Below, piece by piece: positions 24,801 through 38,680 of a DNA stretch of 64,000 nt; the stretch's first letter is position 1; each line of letters opens with the position of its first letter. The stretch spans positions 8,014,359 through 8,078,358 of the forward strand of contig NC_089325.1 of the NCBI RefSeq assembly GCF_036669915.1, written 5' to 3'. A program made the position numbers and the translations under genes. Under the pieces are notes generated by a model. That model searched no databases. It was not told the DNA's origin and worked only from the letters and a program-made list of their open reading frames with translations. The stretch is from Pocillopora verrucosa. Taxonomy: Eukaryota; Cnidaria; Anthozoa; Scleractinia; Pocilloporidae.

Positions 24801-26837
24801 TGGTGAGTTAGGCGGCAGAAAACGGATTTTGTTCTCTATATTACCAGGGCAAACCATTATTACTTTCGCAATTCTGGTAACGATGAAAAGAAATGCCATA
24901 AAAGAATAATGATAATACTGGCCCTCTTTGACATGGCTGGTACCACTGGCGTGGGGCTGGAATAGCGTGACAGAAATATAGGATTACCAAAACGTGCACG
25001 TCCAAAAATACTGTAAAGCGATTTCAGCGAGGTTAAGAAGGGATCAACCGTGTTATGTTTGGCTGCGAACGGAAAAAAGATTTGTATTTTGTGGCCGGTG
25101 ACGTATCTTACATACTTGGCGAAGTGGCGCGATTATGCGCGAACAGAGACGAGTCACCTGTAATCCGCCCTCTCGAGGCAAGAAGCTAGCAACTGAAATG
25201 GCTGAAAATCACGTTCACCAACTTTTACCAGGATAGTTTAGTTTTGTGTTATGTCATTCCGATAATCACGAGGAAGCAACGTGTTTGACTTAAGTTTAGA
25301 GCAATTTTTTCGAAGCAATTTTAAGAAATCTCTCACTTAAATTTCAATGAGGGGAAACGATAAAAGAAAAAAAAAGTGTATACTACTGATTTCTACATAA
25401 TGGCAAATGCGAAACCATTGCGACGATTGTTTAACTATACAAGAAAGTTACCACAAGAGCTATATGTAGCTTTGTTACATAAATCGCTCACAAATCGTGA
25501 ATAACAGACTCAAATAGACTTTATTATAAACAGTTCCTCAGCAATGGAAAATATACGTTTTGCAAAATAGTGGAATGTTATTTAAATATTCTTCTTATAT
25601 CTATAGTCACCAATTAAACCTTTTTGAAAGTAGGCGGTTGAAAATGAAAAGGTAATGGGCTTATTTCTATTTTTTTCCAAAGCTGCGTCACTGCTGGTTA
25701 AAAAGATCTTCAGACTAGTCAGAAAAATTACTGAAACTAGACAGCGGGCGTTGACGAGTCTATACTAAATTGAATTAAAGAAAAACAGTTCACTAAAAGG
25801 ATATTACATTTACAGTCACTTTTCTTTGCGGAAAGGGATTAACAAAATGAAAGATAGAAAGTAAGACTATGCCCAGTAAAATATCACACACATGAGCGAT
25901 ATACCCCCATATATAAGATAATCACCCAATTCATTGTATTAATCATTTAGTAATACAATAAAACTGAAGTAACCGAGGCAATTTCCGTATTTTTATGATA
26001 GAAGACCAACGGTGCTGCTTTATGTTTTTTCTAATTTTAGAAAGCTGCCAAAATATGTTTAAACGTGTTAAATTTACTCATAACCATACATCATATCCGT
26101 TTGAGTGGGATTTTTTCGTCTCCTGTCAGTATAATATAGATCGTAAGGTTGTGTCATGCAGTTTGTTACCAAAAGTTACGAAAGAAGGGCGTGCATATTG
26201 TCGCAATTTTATAGGCACTTAGCTCACTGGTTTCCAGAAAACATCATGATCTAGGATGATCATAGTTTTCTACTTTAATTAACTACCCTTTGCTTCGTTG
26301 TAGGCGTACAAAAGCCTCTTCAAGGAGGTCTACAACACTGCAATTTTAAGCCTATCAATCATTGTCAGTTGCGCGAATTTCTTGAGCAAACGATCGGCAT
26401 TACAAACAGATTGATATGTGTACATAGTGATCTAACTGGTTTAGGTAATGTAGTACGGATGCTCTTTCCTTTAAGCGCGATTTGCTTTACCCCACTGCTA
26501 GGAAATGAACAACGCTCAAATAGCAAATGAAATGAAGGGTTTCGGCATGACTGTTTTGATACTAAAGCTCGAACGGATTACCTTTTAATATCGGTACACT
26601 TTTCATAGTGTATATATAATTTTACAGATTGACGCCCTTACAGGAAGTGTTTTGTGACTGAGTTACGGTATATACAGTCTCACAAAGCAAAGTATTAGAC
26701 GTCTTTGAATGGCGGCCTAATCACAGCCTAGAAATTTTGGAAAAAAAGTAAGGAGGAAGGGTTTGGTTAGAGCAAAGAGAATCCTTTCAGTGTAATTTTT
26801 GCTATATGCCATGTTATCAATAGTTACACAGTTAGGA

Positions 26838-26885
26838 AATCGTTATAGGATTTTGAGCTGTCTCCACGCCTATTTATCACTTTGT
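26838..26885 (+). repeat. Degenerate direct repeat, copy 1
   Basis: A GTTATAGGATTT-containing stretch followed by TGTCTC and a pyrimidine-rich run recurs about 211 bp downstream at 27049-27098. Both copies lie 390-650 bp before gene C. Confidence 0.4.
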
Positions 26886-27048
26886 TTTCAAACGAAGATG
26901 AAAAGAGGTAAATTGTCTTTCTTTACTTTCAACCATAGCTACGCGATCTGGTTCGATTGCATTAACTTCTTTAGTAAACTAATGGCGTAAAAAAGCTTAC
27001 ATTAGTCCAACAACTTTTTTCACTTTATCTTGCAATAAGTCCAAAATT

Positions 27049-27098
27049 TGTTATAGGATTTCGGGGTTGTCTCGTCGTCTTTACGCTTATCAACTTAG
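27049..27098 (+). repeat. Degenerate direct repeat, copy 2
   Basis: The partner of 26838-26885. The order of the matching words is conserved (GTTATAGGATTT, TTGTCTC, CTTATCA). It is possibly a local duplication in the upstream region of gene C. Confidence 0.4.
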
Positions 27099-27227
27099 AC
27101 AAGAATAAAGAAGCAGAGAGAAGTAACGAAAGTATCAAATCTTCTTATAAATTGCTAAAATCACTCGGTAATCTTCTAGATTTAGGCGATTCGATTAGAA
27201 AAAGGCGGGGTTCATATAACTCATGTC

Positions 27228-27233
27228 TATAAA
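27228..27233 (+). promoter_or_regulatory. Possible TATA box of gene C
   Basis: TATAAA 255 bp upstream of the gene C start codon. Such words are frequent in AT-rich DNA, so this is a weak call. Confidence 0.25.
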
Positions 27234-27487
27234 GGCTATTATGTAAAACCAGGGCTTTCACTATTTGAGAGAGAGCTGCTAAGTAAGCCCATCTTCTTCG
27301 CTAAGTCAGCACGTTACTTACTGTGTGAAATGAGAATTGCTAGCACGTTAAAATCCTCTTTCTATCCGCAGAGAGCTGAAGTAGAGACAAGAAGCAACAT
27401 CCTCTCTCACCTTTGTCACCAAGGCTAGCTTTCAGTGGGACTTTCCTAAACCATCTTCAATTAAACCTCAAACTTACTTTAAAGATC

Positions 27488-29609
27488 ATGGAGTCAGATT
27501 TGAGTTCTTCTTCATTTTCTATTGATAACATACTGAAACCCGACAAATGCGATTCTACACAAGAACCTCGCTCTGCAGACCGAGCATTAACGTTAGCAGA
27601 ACGTCTGGCAGGTGAGCCGCGAAAAGTTTTGTCTCTGACCCCTCCTCGCAGCGTTATGAAAGAGAAAATTTCTTTCAATTAAATTTCCCTCAGAATATTC
27701 ATAGTCGTTTTTGTAACTTAATTTCAAAGTAACTTAGATATATTGACAAGAACTTGAGACCCTTTAGTAAAGGGAAGGCCCTAAGAGGAAAATATTCTTT
27801 GCATTCGCTGTTTCTTTATATGTTCTTAAAATATTTTATGCTTAAGCAAAGGCAAAGAGAACCTTGGCCAAGAGCTGTTTACGAGGAATCGGAAGCCATG
27901 TGTTTCCGCGCTGACACAAAATAAGTCTCCAACTCATTCCTACGGCCAATTCAGCTACATTGGAGTCTGAAATCCCTACTGCACAGAGTCCTCCTCAACC
28001 CACCTTTTAGGGGCTAACTCATTAATAAGTAGAGAAATGTAGAAGCTCATGAAATGCTTTAAGTAACATAAAAAGGCCAGTTTTAGTTTTATTTCCCAAT
28101 TAGTAACAGGTGAAGCCAGGAGTGTACGTTTGCAATTTGATTGTTTTTTTGATGGTCTTCTCTCGATATTAAACATGCCAGTTCAGCCCAAGTTCATTTT
28201 TCTTCCAGATATAATACTTGAGGTACATTATGGTTCATCCAGAGGGAAACATCGGCGAACACGCACCGCCTTCACCCACCAACAACTACAGATACTGGAA
28301 AACACTTTCTCAAAGACGCATTATCCGGATGTAGTGATGCGGGAGCAGTTAGCGGCCTACATTAACATTCCAGAATCACGAATTCAGGTGAGGCCTGAGT
28401 CGCAAGGGACACTTTAGGAATCTTCCACAGGGATTTACCGCATGATTCTCCAAATCCCCACCCGTTTCCAAGCTAAAGCACGCCATCTTACATACTTGTT
28501 TTCTGACCTGGCCTATTAAATCCCTTCCTGTTTTCAGACCTGAAATTTGATGGCTGCACGCGATTTGATGACTCGTTGTTTTATTATAAAGCAAGATCAA
28601 TAAACCTAAATCACGACACTGATTTGTTCTGGGAATCTTTGAAAATAGGAAAAAAAATTTTATAAAACTTTTCACCTCGGTGGATTTAGGAGTCAAGAGT
28701 AAAACGAGCAGAAAGACAGGGGTAGAACCTTTAATGTTAGTTCGTCAGAGCCAACATATACCAAAGAGGCAGCAATAAACCAAAAGGGAAAAAGTCTGTT
28801 AAAGGTTGGAGATTATTAACTCGGATTAAAATTGACGGACTTAAACAATTTGGACTGAAGTGTTAAGAGGTACTCACCGTGACGTGGCTCTTCAGTAGTT
28901 GCTGTCACACCTTTTGGTAACCCGTTTGCCTCTTTGGCTTCAAATTGAAAAGCGATAAATCAATTTCCTCGGATCTAACTGATTTTCAGAATGAACTTAT
29001 CGACACGTCTTTTTGGTCCCACTTTTCACTGGCACCGAAACCATTCAATTTTGACAATACGTCGCTGGTTATGAAAACCTTTCTCCAAACTTGAGATTTG
29101 ACGCATATTGGCGGCATAAGTGATCCCTCACACGGCATGCTATACGAAACGATGTAAGGCCTACTAACGAGACATTCTCCCTATATCCCCCACAAATAGC
29201 ATTCCTTTGCACAAGATCATTGCTTATGCGCATGAAATGCGTTGAAAAGCTGACATTTGCGTTGTAGGTATGGTTCAAAAACCGACGAGCCAAGTACAGG
29301 AAACAGATGAAAGACGGAGAGGAGCTAACAACGAGTGAAATGGAAAATAAAGCCTTGGAGAATCATTTCAACAGCCATGATGCGCCATGGAACCCGCAAC
29401 ATTTTTACACAACCAACAGTCTGCCCTTCGGTCCGGGAAGTGCTGTTTCACCCCACAGCAACTTCGCACCATACTCCTGGTCTGCCGTTCCTTTGTACGC
29501 TTCCAGCCCATGTGGTTGCTTACCATCGTATTCAGATAATCAAAGGAGATCCTCCTGGTCGTGCACGGCATGTTACGAAAATACAGATGTAAAAGGCCAC
29601 TTACAATGA
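27488..29609 (+). CDS. Dmbx: Gene C: Dmbx homeobox transcription factor, closest to the family consensus
   Basis: Exons 27488-27611, 28209-28387 and 29268-29609 join to 214 aa. ATG at 27488 is the first ATG of its open frame. The eh1 motif F-S-I-D-N-I-L (residues 9-15) is the textbook Groucho-binding form known from Goosecoid. Exon 1 ends A-L-T-L-A-E-R-L-A, identical to the vertebrate Dmbx motif as I know it, with donor GTGAGC. Exon 2 reads [10 protein letters not shown], then the homeodomain (about residues 56-115), with [10 protein letters not shown] also matching vertebrate Dmbx. Lys50, Asn51 and Arg53 are present. The introns, 597 and 880 bp, are compact. The tail is rich in His, Ser, Tyr, Trp and Pro (P-Y-S-W, C-G-C-L-P-S-Y) and ends without an OAR motif. 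Its nearest paralogue here is gene F. Confidence 0.95.
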
Positions 29610-32600
29610 GCGTGATTTGTTTGAAATAAGTCATAAACGTTAAAATAATGTAAGAGGGATTCAAACTCAATAGTTAAACGATGTTCCCAATATCATCACT
29701 AGATTTCGTCATTCCCATCGTTTTTATATTTTCCTTTTTTTGGCTGAACAAAACTTGGAAATTACAGAAAATAGTTACGCTTAAAAGTCGTTTCATTCGT
29801 GTATTTTGTAACTGTAATTGTTTGTCAACAGCCAATTGTACATATGTCGAACTGTGACGTAAAATGAAAGGTCTTCCAGCCAAGGAAAATAAGGATATTT
29901 CGGGTGACGTGAACATGTCAAATATATAAACAGGTTATGTATAATGAAGTATTCCATTTATTTCTCTTAAGTCAGGGATCAAGGTTACATTTGGATAAAA
30001 TGCTATTACGTAGAAAATATCATAAAATTGAGTAACCAAGGAAAAAATGTGTATAAGTTATATATGTTTACCATAATAACATAGGTTTCTTATTTTAAGT
30101 TAACAATTGTGACAGCTGATATACGGAAAACTCATCCTAGAATAAAAATATATCATAAAAATGTGATAATTCTTCCAGCTTTGTTTTAATTCAGCTTAAA
30201 ATAGATGAAAGTCTGGTTCGGGGATTTAACTAAAAGATAGTTCGGGTTCTTATAGAAAGTAAAGGAGCCGACAAAGAACTATGACACTGCAGACATGATA
30301 TTTTCCTCACTTTCCGGATTTTAGGTAATTACAGGGTCAACCACATCAACGCGGTTTGTTGTTATAGATTGCTATTACAGAGGCGGTGTAGAAATTCCAT
30401 TCGAAAACTTAGTTTGTCCTATTTCTCTGGAGTTAAAACATGTCAACAGTTGTTGGATGGTGTTTTAAGTCAAAAAGTGATATTTCGATTGAAGTTTAGA
30501 CCTTATTTTCGCTATTCTGGCCCCAAATGTTAGCGAAGAAAACTATGAATAAAATCTTTGAGCAATCGTGACAGTAAATACCATAATAAAAATCCAGTTA
30601 CAGCTACGTCATGGCTAATGCATCTTAAGAAATTATCGTCAGTTATGTTAATCTTCGCCATTCTTAACCATATTTTTCATGTTCAGTTGATTCCTACACC
30701 GTTTTGGTGTTTGAATAGTCATTCAAACTGTTACTTAAGGTTTTCGTCTTTTTCAAAACAATTAATTTTTTTAACGTGAAGGTGATAATGCCTATCAAAG
30801 GACCAAATTTAAATGAAACACAAACCGAGAAAAAATAAATCTTCAAAAGTGTTATCGTCTTTTTGCTGAATTGTTGGGTAGATCATCTATTATTCCCATT
30901 TTGTTCTTATTGCTTACATCATGACGAGCTCAAAACCATTCTTTCCCATTAATCTTATTAACCTTAATTCTCAAATACACGAAATCTCTCAATCAACTCC
31001 ATTCTGTTAATTTCTTCACTTCCGCCTTACTCTTGTGTGTCAAATCAAGACATTCGGATGAAAAAATACTCACGTCATCCAAACAAATTTGGCTTCAATT
31101 GTGCCAGAGTTTACCGTCTGGTGATGTGTATTTGACGTCACTAACACCATGGATGGACAAAGTACTTTTCAAGCTACATGTTCACATTTTTGACGCATTC
31201 CCGCATTCTTGAACTTCTTTCCATTTAAGACAGCATTTTTCATTTTTTGGGTCATGTTTGTTTATTTTTCACATTAGTTTGTTTTATTTTCGCTGTGAAT
31301 GAATGGCAGACTTCACGTGGCACGCTAATTTTGTTTTTAAATTACTAGTTACCCTGGAGTGGTTAATCCATGCATGATTCATTTATGAGCGGGAGATCGA
31401 AAACAACATTATCTAGCTAAGGTTTCTCCTTCTTTGTTCATGAGAGAACGCGAATAATACTTTCCTTCACGTTTGTCAGCGTTAGACACTTTTAATTGCG
31501 GACTAATTCCTACCTTTTTGATCTGTTTTGTTAGTCAAAATTAAAATTCACGTTTCATTTTGGTTACCTTAAAAATTCCACACTGTGAAATCGAGCAATA
31601 TTTGTGCGCACATAGTGCAAACCTTTCGCTTTGACTTTTAAATATTAGCAATGAACATGCTATTTGTCAAACGCGCCTCGCTTATAAGCTTAAGTACCAG
31701 AAGACTCCTATTTTTCAGTAAAAGTTATCGCGTCCTTCATTGCACTAAAAGTTGTCTGTCTGTTCTTCGCCAATGTGGAACAAATCGACTCAACTGGCAA
31801 TCGCAATATACATTTTTTAAATTGTAAATTAAATTGGTGGTGAGTTTCATTCATCGGTGGTGAGTTTCATTCCCAGAAACAAACCTAAAGCTGATGAGTC
31901 TCAATTTTTCTATTGAACAAGTATGGGTTCAAAGCTCGTACCAGTTTATTTCATGTTTTACACCTACATTGTGGTTTCTTTCAAGGGGTTAAAGGCGCAG
32001 ATGTAAAAAATTTATCAGTTTCTACATCTGGTATTTATCTTGGTATACAAGGTGCTTCCAGCTTATGCAGATAAAACTTGGAGTGAAATCAGGTATTCCC
32101 GCGAAGAGGTGATTATGTATTAAACAGCAGTGTGGTTTTGTTCACCTAAATTATTTAAATTAAAGTCACAGTCTTTATATATTTTCATGAAACAGAAAAT
32201 TTGATTTTCCTCAGAGAAGTGTCCCAAAGATTCTTTTTAGCAAAGGGAGCTAGGTATAACAGTCGAGACTAGCATGGATTCCGGACGATTTTTGTAAATT
32301 AGTTTGCAGTGAAAGCAACCCAAGGACTTTTTATGGTTGTTGGACCTGGGAGAAATTGCTGCAACTCGAGGTATGCATATTTGATAAGCCGATCTTATGA
32401 CATGTGGATCCCTGACCATTTTGGCTCAGCGCAGGAAGGCACATCGGGCTTCCTCCTTATCTTAAAACTCTTTCGGAAGATCAAAGGAGATCTTGGAAAT
32501 TTTAAGTACTGTGTGGTCCTCGCTACTTTACAATAGTTAACACCCATAATGAAATTGATGGTTTCATATCCGAGTGTTGTAATCAAAAGAGTCAAATAAA

Positions 32601-34895
32601 TGTTCGTAATTATAATCATCCATGTTATCGTCCTCGTTAATTAGAGCAAGGAGCTTGGAAGTATTTTACCCTTCTCTCAAGAATAATTTGGCGTCAGCAC
32701 CGGCATTCACGCATAGGTTCTTAAGCCCGATCTCTGTATCAAGAGAACAAAGATAAATACTAAAGTAAGTTAATAAAGGGTACCCTCTAAGAAACCACAA
32801 TTAAATTGTACTGCGATAAAAAGAATTCCTTCCTTTGAAGTACGCTCACACAAATTTTGCATTAAAGTTTTCCTGAACTACCTTGATTGCTGCTCAAGTA
32901 AAGAGCTATAGATTCCTTCTCAAATTAAATTATCATCTATCAAAATCCTTGCGATGACAGGATAATGGTTTTCTATAATACTAGAGAATTCGAACATTTT
33001 TGATGTGCTGATAACCTTGGGATTTCGTAGTTTTTCTTTGTTTTTCTTTCATAAGAAAACGTCTATCTCTTACAGATTGTTGAGGATGGTATACACGTAG
33101 AAAAACACGTAGAGCTATCAAATATCCCTTCGTTCTCATTCTGTTGTTGCAGTCATTGCTTTGGGCGTTTTCACTGTGTGTGGCCTCAGTACACGTCATA
33201 TGGGCCAACAGAAATTCTGCTTATTTGTAAACGTTGGTTTTTAGTGGACTCTAACAAAATAATAGAGTAAATGGCATTCAGTTATCAAAATTTGTCAAAT
33301 TTCAGAAACTTAATAAGGTTTGTCAACTTACACGCGGTATTGCATAAAAGCATAAATGTAATCTTCAGTCATCAGCATGATGCAAAGATTAAATACAAGG
33401 GTATGCGAAATAAAGACGGTTTGGTTAATACACAGAAAGTAAATTTTCGTTACAGGTCTGGCTATTTGTCTCATTTATGATAATAGCAAGGGTATGATGA
33501 TGATGTTAACGGTCGACTTTGGAAAAGCCAATAATAACCTTCTGAGTAAGAGATCAAATTGCCTTCAGGAAAGTTTCACATGCTCCGCATAAACTGTTAT
33601 CTCAAAAAACCAGATGCCAGATTCTGATAGACCAAATCATAAAGGAGCTAATAAATCGATGACTTAAATTAAAATAAACTGTGCATGCTGCAAGTTGGAC
33701 GAAAATTAAAAGGAAGATAAAAAAAATTTAAAAAAATCATAAAAGGTCAATAAGAGAAGAATAAAGGTGCAGCCCGATCAGCTTTAATTTTTCTTAGCCT
33801 TAATTGTACCAGCCACACTGAACCATTCTACTTTTGATCAACCCAAATATCATCGTAATTCATACACCAAGATTTAGAGAGAATATCAAATCACTCACTG
33901 CACAATCATTTTTATAAGGGCGGAATAATCTTCAATCTTCTGCATTTTCGAATAAATGAAAGCGTGATTTTGATATATCTAATGCATTTGATTACACTTT
34001 TGTGACAGAAAAGTTCACTCGGTATGAAATATCTAATGAACCTCTCAGCAAATCAGCAAAGCAATGGTTGCTTATCTGTCTCGACTGCCGGTAGTCTTTA
34101 ACCGATGTTTGATTAAAATCTATCGGCCTTAGTGACAGTAATTAAATCAACTTGTCGTCGCCAGTAAAAATCCCATTCATCTTAATGCTTGGGACTTGAT
34201 ACTGAAATCCCACATTGGAAATCACGACAAACAGTCACTTAAGCGCTTCGTGAGGGTAATCGAGACGAAACGTTTCCTGTGTTACAAATCTGAAGCAAAT
34301 CATTAATTGTACGTGCTAGTATTTGTCGAAACAAAGTTGCTGCGAAATACCAGCCAAAATTCCCTTCGTGTGTTACAATCAAAGTCCAATTTATCATCTT
34401 TGACAGAGTAAAGAGGCAATAGAAATTGAAATTTACGTTAGGCTTCTCAACGACATTATCAACACCGTTCTAAAGAGACGTTAAGGTCTTTGTAAATAAT
34501 TTGATTTAAACTATTCTAGAGAGCAATGAAATTATTGTCAAGGTAAATCCCCCAAACAGCACTACAAAACTGAGAGTTTAGCCACAGATGTTACAAAATC
34601 AGTGAACACGTAGCGGTATCTCCTTAACACTAAAACGAAGTGAAAAGTTCCTTAATGAAATAAATTAAAAGTTTTAAGCCCGCTTTAGAGTTGTTAAGCA
34701 AAGACAAACTATCACAGCCGAGCACTGAAGGAAACGACAACCCATGAGGTTTTATAAACAGCTAATAACAGCACTCAAATTCCACCAAATCGGGTAAAAT
34801 TTTGTTTACATCTGATAAGAATGCATGCGATGTAGCCGAATCGAAAACGATTAGTATGCGAAAAACGAAATTCAGCTGTTACGCGAGAGGTGTAA
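29610..34895. other. Gap between gene C and gene D, no supported gene
   Basis: About 5.3 kb. An AATAAA at 30141-30146 may end the gene C transcript. A 20-bp imperfect tandem duplication lies at 31836-31875. No homeobox fragment or RNA gene was recognised. Confidence 0.55.
31836..31875 (+). repeat. Two-copy tandem duplication, 20-bp unit
   Basis: GGTGGTGAGTTTCATTC occurs twice head to tail, the units differing only at their last few bases. It looks like a recent slippage-type duplication. Confidence 0.75.
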
Positions 34896-34901
34896 TATAA
34901 A
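34896..34901 (+). promoter_or_regulatory. Possible TATA box of gene D
   Basis: TATAAA 221 bp upstream of the gene D start codon, a spacing similar to the TATAAA of gene C. The call is weak because of local AT richness. Confidence 0.25.
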
Positions 34902-35116
34902 GATATTTTTTCTGAAACAACGGAAAAAGTACTAATTGAAAATCTTTTTCTGGAGTTATTAAATCAAGTCGTTCGTGGTTAGGATAAATGCGGTTACCAG
35001 ATGTTTCTGTCAGTGATTGGCATTTTCAGGACTGAATCTCACTGACGTCTCATTCTCCTGTATAGCCTTCGAAAACAGCGCTTTACTCCAGTCAACTCCT
35101 CTTTGGTCTAGCCAAC

Positions 35117-38100
35117 ATGAATCACAAAACACTCCCTGAACAAGCTGTGGAATCTGGGCGAGAAATGTTGAACAACGGGAAATCATCTTCATTTATGATG
35201 GAAAATATATTAAAGCCCGACAAATTTGCTACAAGACTACAAGAATTTCGTGGTGAGGCTCCATCCAAGATCAAAGCCCTTTCAGTGGCAGCCCAGCTCG
35301 CAGGTTTGTTTTGTTTCTCACTGTCTTAATAAGTGTTTACTTGTCAGTATTCGAACAATTTCGATCTATTCCAGTGTATTTATCACCATCTAAAAATGAA
35401 TGGCGAATAAGCTCTCGGATTAGGAGAGTGTTATGATGAGGAAGATTCTTCCCTTTCTTTGAAGGATTGTCATACAAGCTTTCAGTCCTATCCTATCTAA
35501 CGGTTCCTTAACACCCAATTGTAAACTTTGGAAAGAAACTTGAAAGTGATCGGTTGAAAAACTTCGGATCAAAACAATATTCCGTGTTGCACCGACATGT
35601 TTCCACATCATTATCTCCATAAATTGCCCGGTAACTTTCCTTTCGAAGAGGCAATACTAAGTATCTTTGTTTCCAGCAAAATAAAAATTTCATAGAAAGC
35701 ACTGAGTACTTGATGAGCCTAACTAAAAAAGAAAGGGAAATTCTGGCTGCAATAGTGAATTATGCATACTTAATATTAGTGTGTTTTGAAAGTACTTGAG
35801 GAAAATAGTATTTAGCTGGTGTGAGGCGCCGTTTTGTCTCAGCCAAAAGAATCGTCAGATGCCTTTAGGAATTTTCGAGCAAACTCGTCTAGCATCACTC
35901 AAAAAGTTCCGTTCGCAAAGTTCAAGAAGTTAGCAGTCTGGCCCTGTATCGTAGAAGGATTTCCAACCGATCACTAATCGCGATCCTGAGTTACATAAAA
36001 CAATAACAAATAAGCAACTGAGTTTCGGCTTTCCCATTGTTTGGGATTTATAGCAGCACGAAGGTTGAAAATTTACAACCAAATCACGTTAACTTAGTTG
36101 ATCATCTTTCGCTGCGTAAGAGCGCTTAATTCTAGGAAATTTTAAAATTTTCCAAACTCACATCAAATATAATCAGCTGTCAGTTGGTTACCACCTCAAA
36201 AAGTTAAGGTTTGCCTCCCAGTTAGTTACAATTAGCTTTTAATCCACCAATTGACATGACAAACGGAACTGTTTTTGATCTGCTACATAGGAGTCGTAAG
36301 AAACAGTGAAGATCTAGATCATACGGAAATCGTAAGAAAGGCATTTACATCTCAAATTGAGAATGATTACTTCGAGTATACCAAAAAGAGTAGCTTGCCC
36401 GTCAGGTTGAAGAACGCAATGTTGTGTAAATCATTTTTGCTCTTGAAAGTAGTCCTAGTACGATTCCTTTTATTTTTGTGGGGATGTGGAGACTTCTCAG
36501 CTAGACCTTGAGTTGACGCGGAGGCTGTTGCTTTTTTTAAGGTGGGAGTCTTAAAATGTTGGAGTAAATTCACTAACCACAATTTTGAATAACAATGTCA
36601 TAAATGAAAAACTTACTAACTCCTGCACTGACCCGTGGAAAGGACAACCACAAAACATTTTTAGGATTTATAGCCAAGATTGGTTATCATGGACAAACGA
36701 TCTGCAGCGAATTAGTCCAACGAATTCTATCTCCAACAGACATCTAAATAACACCATAAATGCACTAGGGTGCCCTATAAGAAATTCGTAGTAACTCATT
36801 GAAATATGGTGAGGAAAAACAAATAGATGACTCGATTTTAATGCGATAGAACAACTTCACTTTTGCATTCTTGATAATTTTTATCTTCAAGAGTCAGACT
36901 CCTTTTGCGCTGATGCAGGCATGTTGTTGAATATATTGAACTGTTTCCCTTTTTCAGCTAAATCGTTCCGGCCGTAATGAACGCTCGCTCTCATTCGATG
37001 AAACTAAAATTGGTCAGGCCAATTTAAGGTTTTGATACGTTTCGTATGGCTAGAATACTGATTCCATCGTTAATTTCACCTCATTTAATAGATTATATAG
37101 AGAATTTGTTACAAAGATCGAGTCTGGATGCATTTCTTTGCTATAGTAAATACGCTAATCCAATTTACAAACAATATATTGAAGGGATTCTAATAACTGT
37201 AGAAAAGCTTGCAACAGCTAGTTGAGATCTGCTACCAATACAGTATTTAGAGGATTATGATGTCACGATTCTCTCTTTTAGCTGAAATTTAGATGTGACT
37301 TCACGGTCAGTTACTCAGAATAAGAACAAGGAATCCAAATTCTCACTTTTGAATATAAACAAATTTGTTTCTGCTCGACTAGACTTAAGTTGAAACCGAT
37401 TGAATAGGATAGAACCTAATCTTTAAGAGAATGAGACAAATAATTTATGTTGCCAAAAGTGGGCTATAGATAAGAAACACAAAGGTGAGGTTTTTAGTGG
37501 GATTACAGTCGACTGACCACAGGAAACTATAAAAACGATGATTACCAATCTATTCATTGTTTCTCATCGACAAGCAAAAGAGTTTAAGTTCATCTTTAAT
37601 TTGACGTTATAACATTTCCTAAAAAAATGAGCTCGAAGCAATACTCGTTGACCCAGAAATTCCTCTCAGACAATTAATATACATTTTTTCTTGTAAGCAT
37701 CCATAAATTTTACTCAGGGAAATATATATTCATTAGACATGGAGACAAACTAAAGCGCATTCCACCAAGATATCTGAACTAATACGAAGGAAAATAAACA
37801 TTTTCTGCTCAGATTACGGTGTGTTAATCCAAACCTTTTATTTTTGTTTTAGATATCATTCTAGAGGCCCGGCGGGGTTCTTCTGCGACACAGCTACGTC
37901 GCTCACGCACCAACTTCACACGTTACCAGCTACGAATTCTAGAAAATACGTTTTCCAAAACCCATTATCCAGATATTGCTCTAAGGAAAGAGCTCGCAAC
38001 AAGTACAAGTCTTCCAGAATCACGAATACAGGTATATCGACCTCATTTCAATTTTGCTCGGGTCAAATGACCCTGCCAAATTGTTTCTCTAAGAAAATAT

Positions 38101-38680
38101 GCCATAGAGGCTTTGCACTACTCTAATCTACTTATGAATCCTTGCCATATCAGGCATGTGCCACATTGCCAGTTAGTTAAGCTGAGAGAAGTGCGACTTT
38201 TGCAGTGTGCTGTTATGATAGATATAGATTTGTGTAAGAGTATCCACGTGAATTGGAAGTCGATATCATCAGCAATACTCACCGTGAATCTCGTGGTGAC
38301 GTCTCGAGGCCTCTGGCAGCTTTCAAAAATACCCTTTCATAGCCTCTAGATATCAAAGTTCTATCATGCGTAGGAAAGCCTTTTCGGTACTGTGTTACAT
38401 CACAACGTTTCTTTCTATTTACCGGCAGATTTGGTTTAAGAACAGAAGAGCAAAGTTCAGACGAAGTGAGACAAGTTGCAACATTTGTTCATCAACTTCA
38501 TCTCACCATACACCCTACCAGGCATTTCAAAGAGACTCTGCCTATATATTAGGCTCGTCAGTAGGGTTGTCAAATCACGAGAGACCAGCATTTCTCATGG
38601 CTACCCATGTGGTGGAAAATAGCCACCAGGGTTTCCACTTCCCACCATACGGCTCCTGTAGCCCCGAGAGTTCTACATAA
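35117..38680 (+). CDS. Dmbx: Gene D: Dmbx-like homeobox transcription factor with weakened eh1
   Basis: Exons 35117-35303, 37853-38031 and 38429-38680 join to 205 aa. Exon 1 is the longest of the set (62 codons). An internal Met at residue 17 is an alternative start that would make it similar in length to its relatives. The eh1 position reads F-M-M-E-N-I-L, with Met replacing Ser-Ile, so Groucho binding may be reduced. The pre-homeodomain motif is A-L-S-V-A-A-Q-L-A. The homeodomain is about residues 77-136, with Asn7 in place of the Ala7 usual here, Tyr11, Ile28, Ser39 and Ile47; Lys50 and Asn51 are intact. Tyr11, Ile28, Ser39 and Ile47 are shared with gene E, which makes D and E a pair. Introns are 2549 and 397 bp. 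The tail is short and Ser/His-rich, ending P-P-Y-G-S-C-S-P-E, with no OAR motif. Confidence 0.9.

Larger units (their letters stand above)
14080..27487. other. Long gap between gene B and gene C, no supported gene
   Basis: 13.4 kb without a recognisable coding exon, homeobox fragment or RNA gene. Open frames are all under about 95 codons, AT-rich and without domains. It contains a 12-bp inverted repeat at 15824-15883, a short TA run near 18655 and a degenerate local duplication at 26838-26885 and 27049-27098. The last 1-2 kb are presumably upstream control sequence of gene C. Distant enhancers cannot be excluded. Confidence 0.55.

Noticed and set aside
24497..24899. Overlapping minus-strand open frames with hydrophobic stretches.
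   Set aside because: They overlap each other in different frames, are short and lack splice or domain evidence.
14795..30620. Similar words (AATAAAAATCCAG followed by ACAGC) downstream of gene B near 14797 and gene C near 30584.
   Set aside because: The match covers only about 25 AT-rich bases and the flanks do not align, so shared ancestry is not supported.
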